From: Siphonobacter aquaeclarae
GTDB lineage: Bacteria > Bacteroidota > Bacteroidia > Cytophagales > Spirosomataceae
Direction of reading: 5' to 3'
Length of the DNA: 64,000 bases
Assembly: GCF_900103285.1 (NCBI RefSeq)
Contig: NZ_FNGS01000009.1
Location: forward strand, 62,001 to 126,000
The position numbers were made by a program, and so were the translations under genes. The notes beneath the pieces were generated by a model. The model did not search any database and had not been told where the DNA came from. It saw only the letters and a program-made list of their open reading frames with translations. Numbering within the stretch: position 1 is the first letter of the stretch; each line of letters begins with the position of its first letter. Shown one piece after another: positions 55,179 to 63,904 of the stretch.

Positions 55179-56099
55179 TTATGCTTCTACGGTGAAACCG
55201 GAGAGTTTGACGAACTCCTGAATGCGGGCGTCCACTTCTTCTTTTGTCAGATTAAGCAGGCGCTCGGTACCGAATTTCTCGACGCAGAAAGAAGCCATCG
55301 CTGAGCCGTAGATCAGGGCGCGCTTCATATTTTCGAAGCTGATGTCGTCAGTAGCAGCGAGGTAACCGATAAAACCGCCGGCAAAAGTATCGCCTGCTCC
55401 GGTGGGATCGAATACTTCTTCGAGGGGCAGCGCCGGTGCGAAGAAGACATCGTCACCCTGGAATAACAGGGCGCCATGCTCCCCTTTCTTGATAATCAGG
55501 GTTTTGGGGCCCATTGCCATAATGGCTTTGGCGGCTTTGCGGAGGCTGTAGTCACCGGAAAGAATGCGCGCTTCCTCGTCGTTGATGCTGAGGACGTCTA
55601 CTTTAGCTATTGCCTTTTTGAGGTCTTCCCGGGCAACTTCCATCCAGAAATTCATGGTGTCCATAACGACGAGCTTCGGGCGCTTTTCCAGTCGCTCGAG
55701 AACCGTCATCTGTACCTGCGGAGAAAGGTTACCGAGCATGAGGTACTCACAACCTTGGTAGCTGGCCGGAATCACCGGATCGAAGTCGGCGAGTACGTTC
55801 AACTCCGTGATCAGGGTATCCCGGGTATTCATGTCGTTGTGGTACTTTCCTGACCAGAAGAATGACTTCTCGCCCTGCTTGATCTGAAGGCCTTCGGTGT
55901 CAACGCCGTGATCTTCCAGCAGTTGGATGTAGTCCTGCGGGAAATCGTCTCCGACAACGGCAACAATCTGAACCGGTTTGGTGAAATAAGAAGCCGAAAG
56001 GGAGATGAAGGTGCAGGCGCCGCCGATGATTTTATCCGTTTTTCCAAAGGGGGATTCAATGGCATCGAAGGCCACGGTGCCGATAGCTAGTAGACTCAT
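55179..56099 (-). CDS. PfkB-family sugar/nucleoside kinase
   Basis: 306 residues. Ribokinase fold: GGACTFISLSASYF near the start, GDDFPQDYIQLLEDHGV, and the ATP/anion-hole motif DPTGAGDTFAGGFIG with the catalytic Asp. The substrate cannot be told from the sequence; close Bacteroidota relatives are annotated only as PfkB or sugar kinase. A lone transcription unit on the minus strand with its own promoter element. Confidence 0.92.
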   Translation of the reverse strand: MSLLAIGTVAFDAIESPFGKTDKIIGGACTFISLSASYFTKPVQIVAVVGDDFPQDYIQLLEDHGVDTEGLQIKQGEKSFFWSGKYHNDMNTRDTLITELNVLADFDPVIPASYQGCEYLMLGNLSPQVQMTVLERLEKRPKLVVMDTMNFWMEVAREDLKKAIAKVDVLSINDEEARILSGDYSLRKAAKAIMAMGPKTLIIKKGEHGALLFQGDDVFFAPALPLEEVFDPTGAGDTFAGGFIGYLAATDDISFENMKRALIYGSAMASFCVEKFGTERLLNLTKEEVDARIQEFVKLSGFTVEA

Positions 56100-56132
56100 T
56101 ATCAGAGTGTCGTATTGTTAACAAAGAAAAAT

Positions 56133-56147
56133 CTGCCCGACAGGCAG
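56133..56147 (-). promoter_or_regulatory. hairpin in the PfkB leader
   Basis: On the minus strand, CTGCC-TGTCG-GGCAG is followed by ATTTTTC, a terminator-like shape inside the predicted leader between the promoter element at 56174-56181 and the start codon. It may be a simple attenuator; the stem is only 5 bp. Confidence 0.35.
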
Positions 56148-56173
56148 AAGGTTGTATAAAAAGAATTATCCGG

Positions 56174-56181
56174 CAAAAATA
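56174..56181 (-). promoter_or_regulatory. -7 promoter element TATTTTTG for the PfkB gene
   Basis: Exact TAnnTTTG on the minus strand 74 bp before the PfkB start; no ideal upstream TTTG. Confidence 0.5.
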
Positions 56182-56201
56182 GCCAAAGACCTGCAAATCA
56201 A

Positions 56202-56239
56202 CGAAAAACCCCGGCCAGAATACGGACCGGGGTTTTTCG
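56202..56239. terminator. terminator after the cytochrome c gene
   Basis: A perfect 13-bp inverted repeat (56202-56214 with 56227-56239) with runs of five A and five T at the arms and a 12-nt loop. On the minus strand it lies 21 bp after the cytochrome c stop and serves that gene. Confidence 0.88.
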
Positions 56240-56259
56240 GTAAGCGCTTGAACAGCAGA

Positions 56260-56634
56260 TCAGGCCTTCTTCTTGGCAGGCTTGGCAGCGCCGCCGTTGA
56301 GTGAAACGATCCACTTAGCGATTTTGAGCGCATCTTCCTTCGGAACCTGCGTCATCGGCGCCATCGCCGGGTAACCGGGCCAGTTTTCCGGCTTCGGCTT
56401 GTAGATCAGTTCAACGATCTGCTCGGCTTTGTATTTTTTCTTCTTCGCAACCTCTGTATAGGCAGGGCCTACCAGACGCTCCGAAACCTTGTGGCAAGTC
56501 AAACAAATGTGTTTTTCAAGCAGGGCCTTTACTTCGGCCGGCGGTTCGGTCTTCGCTTGAGCAGAGGAATTGGTGGAAGTTCCCAAAACAATGGCGGCCA
56601 CAAGACCTGCCATGGGTATCAGCATTTTTTTCAT
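56260..56634 (-). CDS. small exported class I cytochrome c
   Basis: 124 residues from the ATG at 56634; an in-frame upstream start at 56646 is possible. A signal peptide (about 1-26, ending SSAQ) is followed by one haem site (C44-LTC47-H48) and a Met ligand in YPAMAPMTQVP, giving a single-haem electron carrier similar to c-551/c-552 proteins. The tail is Lys-rich (KPAKKKA). It carries electrons in the periplasm, possibly to an oxidase. A TACTTTTG promoter element lies 55 bp upstream. Confidence 0.93.
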   Translation of the reverse strand: MKKMLIPMAGLVAAIVLGTSTNSSAQAKTEPPAEVKALLEKHICLTCHKVSERLVGPAYTEVAKKKKYKAEQIVELIYKPKPENWPGYPAMAPMTQVPKEDALKIAKWIVSLNGGAAKPAKKKA

Positions 56635-56688
56635 AGTCAAACTCAACTCTAAATGGAGAAAAAAGGCTCGTTTTTACTAGGTCAAACG

Positions 56689-56696
56689 CAAAAGTA
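56689..56696 (-). promoter_or_regulatory. -7 promoter element TACTTTTG for the cytochrome c gene
   Basis: Exact TAnnTTTG on the minus strand, about 55 bp before the start codon, in a short AT-rich region. Confidence 0.55.
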
Positions 56697-56747
56697 GCGA
56701 AAAATTATTTCCACCCTTTGTTAAAAAAACAAAATAATCGCTGGCAA

Positions 56748-57572
56748 TCAGCCGATAATTGATGCCTTTTTATTGCGTCCGGCCTCTACGGCTTTGCGGA
56801 CGCTGCCGTTGTGCGCCAGCAGATCTTCCGCGATTTCCCGCGTGGTGCCCAATTCTTCCATCACCATGTTGACGGCACGGTTGACGAGTTTGTTGTTCGA
56901 TAACTGCATGTCTACCATCCGGTTACCCTTCACACGGCCGAGCTGAATCATGGTCGTGGTCGAGATCATGTTCAGGACGAGCTTTTGAGCGGTACCGGAT
57001 TTCATACGGGTACTGCCGGTGACAAATTCGGGACCTACGACTACTTCGACCGGAAATTCCACCTCCGCAGCGATCGGGCTGCCGGCGTTGCAAACCACGC
57101 AGCCGGTGAGGATACCGTTTTTACGTGCTTCACGCAATCCGCCGATGACGTAGGGCGTCGTGCCCGAAGCGGCGATACCGATGAGTGAATCGAGTTCGTT
57201 GATGTCGTATTCCTGGAGATCGATCCAGGCTTGTTCGATATCGTCTTCCGCATTTTCAACAGCCTTCCGGATCGCGGTGTCTCCGCCAGCGATCAGACCG
57301 ACAACGAGCCCGAAGGGCACGCCGTAGGTCGGCGGGCATTCCGAAGCATCCAGAATACCCAGTCGCCCGCTGGTACCTGCTCCGATGTAAAAAAGACGCC
57401 CACCCTGTTTCATCCGGGCCACGATGCCTGTCACGAGGGCTTCAATTTGCGGAAGCGCCTTCCCGACGGCAAGGGGAACGGTCTTGTCTTCGTTATTGAT
57501 GCCTTCCAGCAATTGGCGGACGGACATTTCATCCAAATGATCGTAGTGAGAGGCAGATTCTGTCGTGAGCAT
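56748..57572 (-). CDS. murQ: N-acetylmuramic acid 6-phosphate etherase
   Basis: 274 residues. It cleaves the lactyl ether of MurNAc-6-phosphate to give GlcNAc-6-phosphate and lactate in cell-wall recycling. SIS-fold motifs: GRLFYIGAGTSGRLGILDASECPPTYG (named by GAGTSGRLG), IGIAASGTTPYVIGG, and STRMKSGTAQKLVLNM. The ATG at 57572 gives the standard N-terminus; three codons upstream is a TTG. A TAACTTTG promoter element lies 50 bp upstream. No kinase or transporter of the recycling route is adjacent. Confidence 0.96.
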   Translation of the reverse strand: MLTTESASHYDHLDEMSVRQLLEGINNEDKTVPLAVGKALPQIEALVTGIVARMKQGGRLFYIGAGTSGRLGILDASECPPTYGVPFGLVVGLIAGGDTAIRKAVENAEDDIEQAWIDLQEYDINELDSLIGIAASGTTPYVIGGLREARKNGILTGCVVCNAGSPIAAEVEFPVEVVVGPEFVTGSTRMKSGTAQKLVLNMISTTTMIQLGRVKGNRMVDMQLSNNKLVNRAVNMVMEELGTTREIAEDLLAHNGSVRKAVEAGRNKKASIIG

Positions 57573-57621
57573 GTGAAACAAAAAAGTCGCCGGAAGGGCG
57601 AAATGGATATCAATTCAACCC

Positions 57622-57629
57622 CAAAGTTA
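57622..57629 (-). promoter_or_regulatory. -7 promoter element TAACTTTG for murQ
   Basis: Exact TAnnTTTG on the minus strand, 50 bp before the murQ start. Confidence 0.5.
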
Positions 57630-57707
57630 GCAGATAACCGGAAGATTCCGTCAGTGAATGTGCGGGTTTTGAAGTTTTTCGGTATTTCTGTTTGCGGGTT
57701 TCTGTTT

Positions 57708-57841
57708 CAGTTTTCGGTTTACAGTTTTCGGTTTTCAGTTTGATGCGCGGCAGGTGTTGATGTAAAAAAAGTGCCTGAAACGGGAGGTAAAACCCTGTTC
57801 AGGCACTCTTCTGAAAACTGAAAACCGTAAACTGAAAACTG
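57708..57841. repeat. family A long inverted repeat around a terminator
   Basis: Two 31-nt arms (57708-57738 and 57811-57841) built from CTGAAAA-type heptamers pair with three mismatches, all transitions. Between them lies an ordinary terminator hairpin. The right arm ends 2 bp from the stop codon of the outer-membrane protein gene on the minus strand, so the element is its 3' end. Confidence 0.85.
57764..57807 (-). terminator. terminator of the outer-membrane protein gene
   Basis: On the minus strand a perfect 10-bp stem (AGTGCCTGAA with TTCAGGCACT, 57770-57779 and 57798-57807) is followed by a run of seven T. It lies within the family A inverted repeat. Confidence 0.85.
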
Positions 57842-57842
57842 C

Positions 57843-58529
57843 TTACTTAAACCACCACCCAATCCGAATCACCAGCGGACTGCCGCTGGACGAGTAGGTA
57901 TTCGGATTCGAGTTATAGTTGGTATGATAGAGGAGGGTAATCTGGAAGCCCTTTTCGCCGACGGGCGCGCCATAGCCCCCGCCGATCAGGAAGCCCGGAT
58001 CAAACTGATACCCATTGATTTTACCCTGGGAATTGCGGTAGGACAGTACCTGGTATTGTTCGGCTTCGCCCCAGAGAAAAAGGCCGGGGACGACATCCTT
58101 GATGAAATTCAGGTGCTGCTGTACAAAAACCCGCCCGCCAAAAAGGCTCAGCTTTTCCCGGCCTTTGACCGTAAGTCCGTCAGGACCGGTATAGTAGCTA
58201 TATGTAATACCGAGACCGGCCGTCGTAGTAGGCGTAACCCGGATACCTGCCATCGGAGAGACATCAAAGCTGAAAATACTGCTACCGCCGAAAAAGCTCA
58301 GGGAAGGAGTCGTGACGTTGAGGCCATAGCGGAGCTTATCCTTGAAAGGAACAGCGCGCCAGGGAATTTCCCGCTCTTCGCCGTCTTCCCGGTAGTTTTC
58401 GTCCAGGGGTTGCTGACGGATGATAACGGGGCGGTCGGAAGTTCTCGGGGGAAGAGAGTCAATCTGGGAAAAGGCGGCCGGAATTGTGGCGATAAAAAGG
58501 ACCAGGCCTGCCAGAATGGTTCGGATCAT
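57843..58529 (-). CDS. predicted outer-membrane beta-barrel protein
   Basis: 228 residues. A signal peptide (about 1-21, ending AAFSQ) is followed by a short linker and alternating strands (YGLNVTTPSLSFFGG, GLGITYSYYTG, GFQITLLYHTNYN) ending in IGWWFK. Fits a small eight- to ten-strand barrel, with no known family claimed. It is the last minus-strand gene before the divergent uvrA. Confidence 0.72.
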   Translation of the reverse strand: MIRTILAGLVLFIATIPAAFSQIDSLPPRTSDRPVIIRQQPLDENYREDGEEREIPWRAVPFKDKLRYGLNVTTPSLSFFGGSSIFSFDVSPMAGIRVTPTTTAGLGITYSYYTGPDGLTVKGREKLSLFGGRVFVQQHLNFIKDVVPGLFLWGEAEQYQVLSYRNSQGKINGYQFDPGFLIGGGYGAPVGEKGFQITLLYHTNYNSNPNTYSSSGSPLVIRIGWWFK

Positions 58530-58850
58530 GACGTTGTGTGTAAATAGGACGACCGCCGGCTGACCGGCGGGTGGGGGTCCGGAACATTTTTAAGGATGAA
58601 ACACGTTCTTCTCTGACACCAAAAAACCTAAATAGTTGCTTGGGAAACAAACCGCGCTGCCGGCAAACCCGAACGCTCTCCGGAGCGATAAGGTCTCCCT
58701 GCACGTCCTCATGTAACGGATCATGCTGCAATTTCTTGCACAAACCGCTGGTTCCCGCGATGGAAACCTCTTTTTTTGTCGACGTTGCGCCGCTTGCGGC
58801 CGTTCGGTGAAAACAATGAATCACCCTTTTCTTCCCAGCCCCGGACGGGC
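58530..58850. other. intergenic region between the outer-membrane protein gene and uvrA
   Basis: About 320 bp without a convincing gene. A hairpin (CCGCCGG-CTGA-CCGGCGG, near 58552-58569) lies just upstream of the minus-strand gene. In-frame extension of uvrA into this region (from 58776) looks non-coding. Confidence 0.45.
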
Positions 58851-58858
58851 TATCTTTG
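58851..58858 (+). promoter_or_regulatory. -7 promoter element TATCTTTG abutting the uvrA start
   Basis: Exact TAnnTTTG match ending 4 bp before the ATG at 58863. By the usual spacing of this element, transcription would begin at or next to the A of the ATG, predicting a leaderless or nearly leaderless mRNA. Confidence 0.55.
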
Positions 58859-58862
58859 TACA

Positions 58863-61718
58863 ATGAATTCTTCCGAACTACTGGCCGGAGTACGGCCCGG
58901 CGTAGAAACCCTTGATCCCAAGAAGTACATCCTGATCAAAGGCGCCCGGGTTAATAATCTCAAAAACATCGATGTCGCGATTCCCCGTAACAAGCTCGTG
59001 GTAATCACGGGGTTATCGGGCAGCGGCAAGTCGTCTCTGGCGTTCGATACGCTGTTCGCGGAAGGACAGCGCATGTACGTCGAGAGCCTCAGCAGCTACG
59101 CCCGCCAGTTTCTGGGGAGAATGGAAAAACCGGAGGTTGACTGGATACAGGGCGTTTCCCCGGCCATCGCCATCGAACAGAAAGTATCGACGAAAAACCC
59201 GCGGTCTACTGTCGGTACGACCACTGAAATATACGATTACCTCAAGCTGCTTTTTGCGCGCATCGGAAAGACGATCTCGCCGGTTTCCGGACAAGAGGTC
59301 CGCAAGGATACCGTCACTGATGTCGTTGATTACCTCCTGGCACAGCCCGAAGGAACCCGGGTGTTGATTTCTGCTCCGCTGATCCGGAAGGAAAACCGCT
59401 CCCTCGCCGAAGAGTTGACCATTCTGGTTCAGAAAGGGTTTACGCGGATTGTGGCCGACGGCGAGATGCGGCAGATCGAAGAGCTGCTGGAAGACGCCGA
59501 AGCGCTGGCAGAGGTATCCGGAAAAAAAGAGGTACACATTCTGATCGACCGGATAGCGATCAAACAGGACGATGAGGAAACGCAGTTCCGGCTTGGTGAT
59601 TCGGTGCAGACGGCCTTTTTTGAAGGAGAAGGCTCCTGTTTTGTCCGGATTGCCGGCGGAGAGTACCGGGAGTTTTCGGACCGGTTTGAGCTCGACGGTC
59701 TCGTTTTCGAAGAGCCGAGTGTTAACCTCTTCAGTTTCAATAACCCGTATGGGGCGTGTAAACGCTGCGAAGGCTTCGGAACCGTACTCGGGATTGATAA
59801 TGACATGGTTTTTCCGGACCGGAACCTGTCGGTTTTTGAAGGCGCCGTAGCGCCGTGGCGGACTGAAAAAATGAGCGAGTGGCTGACGCCGCTGCTGAAA
59901 AACGGCATCCGGTTTGACTTCCCGATTCACCGGGCCTACAAAGACCTGAGCGCGGAAGAGAAAGAACTGCTCTGGACCGGAAATGCCTATTTCTCGGGAT
60001 TGAATGCCTTCTTCAAAATGCTGGAAGAAGAGTCCTATAAGATTCAGTACCGCGTGCTGCTGAGCCGGTACCGTGGCCGGACGGTATGTCCGGAATGCCG
60101 CGGTTCCCGTCTGCGGAAAGATGCGGGGTATGTCAAAATCGGATCAAAATCGATCATCGATCTGGTACTGCGCCCGATTTCAGAAATAGCGGCGTTCTTC
60201 CGGGAATTGGAACTGCCTGATTTTCAGGAAAAAGTAGCGCGCCGTATCCTGACGGAAATCCGCAACCGGCTTGACTATATGGAGCGGGTAGGATTGGGGT
60301 ACCTTACCCTGAACCGGTTGACGAATACGCTCTCGGGCGGTGAGTTTCAACGTATTAAACTTGCTACGTCCCTGGGTAGTGCGCTGGTTGGCTCCATGTA
60401 TATTCTTGACGAACCGAGTATCGGTCTTCACCCGCGGGATACCCAGCGGCTGATCTCCGTACTGGAATCGCTCCGGGATCTGGGAAATACGGTGATTGTC
60501 GTCGAACACGAAGAGGAAGTAATGAAGTCAGCCGACGAAATCGTCGATATCGGCCCTGAAGCGGGTACAGGCGGCGGCCGGCTGGTCTTCCAGGGAAACT
60601 GGGCGGATATTGCCGGCCTGGCCGAAAGTACGTATTCCGGCGAGTCCCATACCATTGCCTTCCTGACGGGGCAGGATCAGATACCGTTGCCGGCTTTCCG
60701 CCGGAAACCGTCGGGCTGGATTGAGCTGAAGGGCGCCCGGGAAAACAACCTGCGCGACGTAGATGCGCGTTTCCCGCTCGGTACGCTGACGGTGGTAACA
60801 GGTGTCAGCGGTTCCGGGAAATCGACGCTGGTCCGGAAGATTCTGTACCCCGCGCTCGGTAAAATGCTGGGAACCTACTCGGACGAATCCGGCAAATACT
60901 CGGAGCTGACGGGCGACCTGAAGCGCCTGGCGGCGGTGGAGATGGTTGACCAGAACCCGATCGGCAAGTCCAGTCGCTCGAACCCGGTAACCTATGTGAA
61001 AGCCTACGATCATATCCGGCAGTTGCTGAGCGATCAGGCGCTGGCGAAGGCCCGGGCATACAAGCCGAGCCATTTCTCGTTCAACGTCGACGGCGGTCGT
61101 TGTGAAACCTGCCAGGGAGAAGGCCAGGTGAAGATCGAGATGCAGTTCATGGCTGATATTTACCTTACATGCGAATCCTGCGGAGGCAAGCGCTTCAAGC
61201 AGGAAATTCTGGATGTGAAGTACCAGGATAAGGACGTTTCAGAAATCCTGGATATGACGGTAGACGAAGCCGTGGTGTTTTTCCAGGGAGAGCCGAAGAT
61301 CCATGACCGGCTGGTGCCGCTGCAGGAAGTAGGGCTGGGGTATGTGACGCTCGGGCAATCGTCCAACTCGCTTTCCGGCGGGGAGGCACAGCGGGTGAAA
61401 CTGGCGAGTTTCCTGGGAAAGGGCAATCCGAATGCGGGGAAGACGTTGTTTATCTTCGATGAACCGACGACGGGTCTTCACTTCCACGATATCCGGAAGC
61501 TGATGAAGTCCATCAATGCCCTGGTGGATCAGGGGGATTCGGTGATGGTGATCGAGCATAATACGGAAGTAATCAAGTGTGCGGATTACATCATTGACCT
61601 GGGGCCGGACGGCGGTGAAGCCGGCGGGCAGATCACGTTTGCGGGTACGCCTGAGGAGATGATTCAGTTGCCGGACAGCAATCATACGGCCTTGTTCCTG
61701 AAAGAAAAGATGAAATAA
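58863..61718 (+). CDS. uvrA: excinuclease ABC subunit A
   Basis: 951 residues. The damage-recognition ATPase of nucleotide excision repair. Two ABC modules: Walker [10 protein letters not shown] (about 50-58) and [10 protein letters not shown] (about 647-656); signature [12 protein letters not shown] (about 490) and [12 protein letters not shown] (about 838). Zinc-binding CxxC pairs are CKRCEGFG...CPECRGSR and CETCQGEG...CESCGGKR. Full length for the family. The ATG at 58863 gives the standard N-terminal region; the upstream in-frame extension is rejected because of the promoter element just before this ATG. A strong terminator follows. Confidence 0.98.
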   Translation: MNSSELLAGVRPGVETLDPKKYILIKGARVNNLKNIDVAIPRNKLVVITGLSGSGKSSLAFDTLFAEGQRMYVESLSSYARQFLGRMEKPEVDWIQGVSPAIAIEQKVSTKNPRSTVGTTTEIYDYLKLLFARIGKTISPVSGQEVRKDTVTDVVDYLLAQPEGTRVLISAPLIRKENRSLAEELTILVQKGFTRIVADGEMRQIEELLEDAEALAEVSGKKEVHILIDRIAIKQDDEETQFRLGDSVQTAFFEGEGSCFVRIAGGEYREFSDRFELDGLVFEEPSVNLFSFNNPYGACKRCEGFGTVLGIDNDMVFPDRNLSVFEGAVAPWRTEKMSEWLTPLLKNGIRFDFPIHRAYKDLSAEEKELLWTGNAYFSGLNAFFKMLEEESYKIQYRVLLSRYRGRTVCPECRGSRLRKDAGYVKIGSKSIIDLVLRPISEIAAFFRELELPDFQEKVARRILTEIRNRLDYMERVGLGYLTLNRLTNTLSGGEFQRIKLATSLGSALVGSMYILDEPSIGLHPRDTQRLISVLESLRDLGNTVIVVEHEEEVMKSADEIVDIGPEAGTGGGRLVFQGNWADIAGLAESTYSGESHTIAFLTGQDQIPLPAFRRKPSGWIELKGARENNLRDVDARFPLGTLTVVTGVSGSGKSTLVRKILYPALGKMLGTYSDESGKYSELTGDLKRLAAVEMVDQNPIGKSSRSNPVTYVKAYDHIRQLLSDQALAKARAYKPSHFSFNVDGGRCETCQGEGQVKIEMQFMADIYLTCESCGGKRFKQEILDVKYQDKDVSEILDMTVDEAVVFFQGEPKIHDRLVPLQEVGLGYVTLGQSSNSLSGGEAQRVKLASFLGKGNPNAGKTLFIFDEPTTGLHFHDIRKLMKSINALVDQGDSVMVIEHNTEVIKCADYIIDLGPDGGEAGGQITFAGTPEEMIQLPDSNHTALFLKEKMK

Positions 61719-61743
61719 CAGCGGGGAAACCCGTGAGTCAGAG

Positions 61744-61783
61744 GCGGCTTGCCGGAAACGTTGTCCGGCAAGCCGCTTTTTTT
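61744..61783 (+). terminator. intrinsic terminator after uvrA
   Basis: A perfect 13-bp stem (61744-61756 with 61764-61776) with a 7-nt loop is followed by seven T residues. Confidence 0.93.
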
Positions 61784-61803
61784 GTGATTTTCTTGAATAA
61801 GTC

Positions 61804-61835
61804 TTTGATCTACAGGAATAAAGCGGCTATATTTG
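61804..61835 (+). promoter_or_regulatory. promoter of the rplM-rpsI operon
   Basis: TTTG at 61804-61807 and TATATTTG at 61828-61835 with 20 bp between them, an excellent match to the Bacteroidota housekeeping consensus. Transcription should start near 61840, giving a leader of about 70 nt before the GTG start. A 12-codon reading frame (61856-61894) in the leader may be chance. Confidence 0.82.
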
Positions 61836-61908
61836 CACTCCCTTTTTCAGCGAAGATGCCCAAAGTACCTGAAAATCAAGTGGAAACATTTTAAGCAATT
61901 TAGAAATC

Positions 61909-62352
61909 GTGGATCAGTTAAGCTACAAAACTATCTCGGCTAACAAAGCGACCGTCAATAAGGAGTGGGTCGTTATTGATGCCGAAAACGCGGTGCTGGG
62001 TCGTTTGACGAGTCAAATCGCTGCTATCCTGCGGGGTAAGCACAAGACCAATTACACTCCTCACGTCGATTGCGGTGACAACGTCATTGTAATCAACGCC
62101 GAAAAAATCCGTCTTACCGGCAACAAGCTGACGGAAAAGCAGTACGTACGTCACACGGGTCACCCGGGTGGACAGCGTTTTGCTACTCCCCGTGAGATTC
62201 TTGACCGGATTCCGGGTCGGGTAATCGAACATGCTGTGAAAGGTATGTTGCCGAAAAATCGTCTGGGTCGTCGTTTGTTTACGAACCTTCATGTATATGC
62301 TGGCGCGAGCCATCCGCATGAAGCGCAACAACCGAAGAAAATCGAATTGTAA
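61909..62352 (+). CDS. rplM: 50S ribosomal protein L13
   Basis: 147 residues beginning at a GTG; no in-frame ATG lies nearby and the first residues ([15 protein letters not shown]) match the usual Bacteroidota L13 start. Conserved [37 protein letters not shown] and [13 protein letters not shown] are present. Early assembly protein of the large subunit. First gene of the ribosomal run with rpsI, 51 bp away. Confidence 0.97.
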   Translation: MDQLSYKTISANKATVNKEWVVIDAENAVLGRLTSQIAAILRGKHKTNYTPHVDCGDNVIVINAEKIRLTGNKLTEKQYVRHTGHPGGQRFATPREILDRIPGRVIEHAVKGMLPKNRLGRRLFTNLHVYAGASHPHEAQQPKKIEL

Positions 62353-62403
62353 TCAGTTCGTTAATCTTTCCAACGATTAACGGTCAACAAATTCCAAACT
62401 CAA

Positions 62404-62793
62404 ATGGCAGAAGTTATTAATACGCTCGGTCGCCGTAAAACGGCTGTTGCCCGTGTCTATCTGACGCCGGGTAATGGTAACATTACGGTAAACGGCCGTG
62501 ATTTCAAGGAGTACTTCCCTTCTGAAGTTCTCCAGATCATTGTTAACCAGCCCTTTACGACCACCAATACCCTGGGTTCCTACGACATCAAGGCGAACCT
62601 GGACGGCGGTGGCGTGGCAGGCCAGGCGGAGGCACTCCGCATGGGTATTTCCCGTGCTCTGGATAAACTGAATCCGGAACATCACACGGCCCTTAAGAAA
62701 GTCGGCTTCCTTACCCGTGACGACCGTATGGTTGAACGGAAGAAACCCGGCCGTCGCAAGGCTCGTCGTCGCTTCCAGTTCAGCAAGCGCTAA
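62404..62793 (+). CDS. rpsI: 30S ribosomal protein S9
   Basis: 129 residues. Conserved TLGRRKTAVARVYL at the start, GGVAGQAEALRMGISRAL in the middle and the basic tail ending FQFSKR, which reaches the ribosomal P site. Standard partner of L13 in one operon. A family A repeat follows the stop codon. Confidence 0.98.
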   Translation: MAEVINTLGRRKTAVARVYLTPGNGNITVNGRDFKEYFPSEVLQIIVNQPFTTTNTLGSYDIKANLDGGGVAGQAEALRMGISRALDKLNPEHHTALKKVGFLTRDDRMVERKKPGRRKARRRFQFSKR

Positions 62794-62796
62794 TAC

Positions 62797-62860
62797 CGGT
62801 TTTCAGTTTTCAGTTGTCTGTTTTTCAGTCAACTGAGAACCGCAAACGGAAAACAATTCT
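62797..62860. repeat. family A hairpin repeat between rpsI and rpsB
   Basis: TTTTCAGTTTTCAGTTG-type words on the left and CAACTGAGAACCGCAAACGG on the right form an imperfect inverted repeat directly after the rpsI stop. It shares words with the elements at 9.2 kb and 57.7-57.8 kb. The remaining bases to 62929 show no gene. Confidence 0.65.
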
Positions 62861-62929
62861 ATTGCCTCTGTTTCCGGCTTACAGTGTCCGGTGTCGGGAA
62901 CAAGCGTTATCTTTTTTTCTAAAGCACTA

Positions 62930-63748
62930 ATGGCACAAGTAACATACAAAGACCTCCTCGATGCCGGTGTACACTTTGGTCACCTGACCCGTAAGTGGGA
63001 TCCGAAGATGGCTCCTTACATCTTCATGGAGAAAAACGGCATCCATATTATTGACCTGAACAAGACTGTAGCTTGTCTGGATGAGGCTTCTGCCGCCATC
63101 AAGGCAATTGTTCGGTCAGGGCGCAAAATCATGTTCGTTGCGACGAAGAAGCAGGCTCAGGAAATCGTAGCTGAAGAAGCGCGTCGCCTGAAAATGCCGT
63201 ACGTAACGGATCGCTGGCTCGGTGGTATGCTGACGAACTTCGCCACCATCCGCAAGTCGCTGAAGAAGATGTCTTCCCTCGAGAAAATGCTCAAGGACGA
63301 CGCAACGGCCAGCAACCTGAACAAGAAAGAGAAACTGGTTCTGTCACGTGAGAAGGACAAACTGGAGCGTGTACTCGGCGGTATCGCTGACCTGACCCGT
63401 CTCCCGGCTGCCCTCTTCGTGGTAGACGTGAAGCGCGAACACATCGCTGTTTCTGAAGCGCAACGCCTGGGTATCCCCGTTTTCGCCATGTGCGATACGA
63501 ACTCAAACCCCGAGCTCGTTGACTTCCCGATTCCTGCCAACGATGATGCCTACAAGTCGATCAGCCTGATTACCCTGGCTGTCGGTAAGGCCATCGAAGA
63601 AGGTCTGCTGGAGCGGAAACAAGACAAGGACGACGCCCGCGTTCAGGAAGAAGAAGAAGCCAAGCGTGCAGCCGATTCAGGTGATGCAGCTGAAGCTCCT
63701 GCTGCTCCCGTAGCTGCAGCTTCTTCGGACGAAGAAACGGCCGCTTAA
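62930..63748 (+). CDS. rpsB: 30S ribosomal protein S2
   Basis: 272 residues. The ATG at 62930 gives the usual start ([17 protein letters not shown]), with conserved [35 protein letters not shown] and [10 protein letters not shown]. The acidic, Ala-rich tail ([18 protein letters not shown]) is a common extension in this phylum. Precedes tsf, as usual. Confidence 0.97.
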   Translation: MAQVTYKDLLDAGVHFGHLTRKWDPKMAPYIFMEKNGIHIIDLNKTVACLDEASAAIKAIVRSGRKIMFVATKKQAQEIVAEEARRLKMPYVTDRWLGGMLTNFATIRKSLKKMSSLEKMLKDDATASNLNKKEKLVLSREKDKLERVLGGIADLTRLPAALFVVDVKREHIAVSEAQRLGIPVFAMCDTNSNPELVDFPIPANDDAYKSISLITLAVGKAIEEGLLERKQDKDDARVQEEEEAKRAADSGDAAEAPAAPVAAASSDEETAA

Positions 63749-63779
63749 TTCCCTGTCTGATCACCCGATCATCCTTGTG

Positions 63780-63809
63780 AATAGCCCGGAGCTTCAGCTT
63801 TGGGCTATT
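63780..63809 (+). terminator. hairpin between rpsB and tsf
   Basis: A perfect 8-bp inverted repeat (AATAGCCC / GGGCTATT) with an internally paired loop lies 32 bp after rpsB. No T-run follows, so it is more likely a processing or attenuation site than a full terminator. Confidence 0.45.
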
Positions 63810-63904
63810 CCATGTTACAGTCGGTTCGTCCGGCTTAACAAAAGCTTAATTTCATAATCCGGGGCCGACGCCCCACCTTCACGGTAACAAACAAACTCAC
63901 TACA

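Noticed and set aside
58776-58862. Upstream in-frame extension of uvrA
   Set aside because: The extra 29 residues have no family counterpart and overlap the promoter element at 58851-58858.
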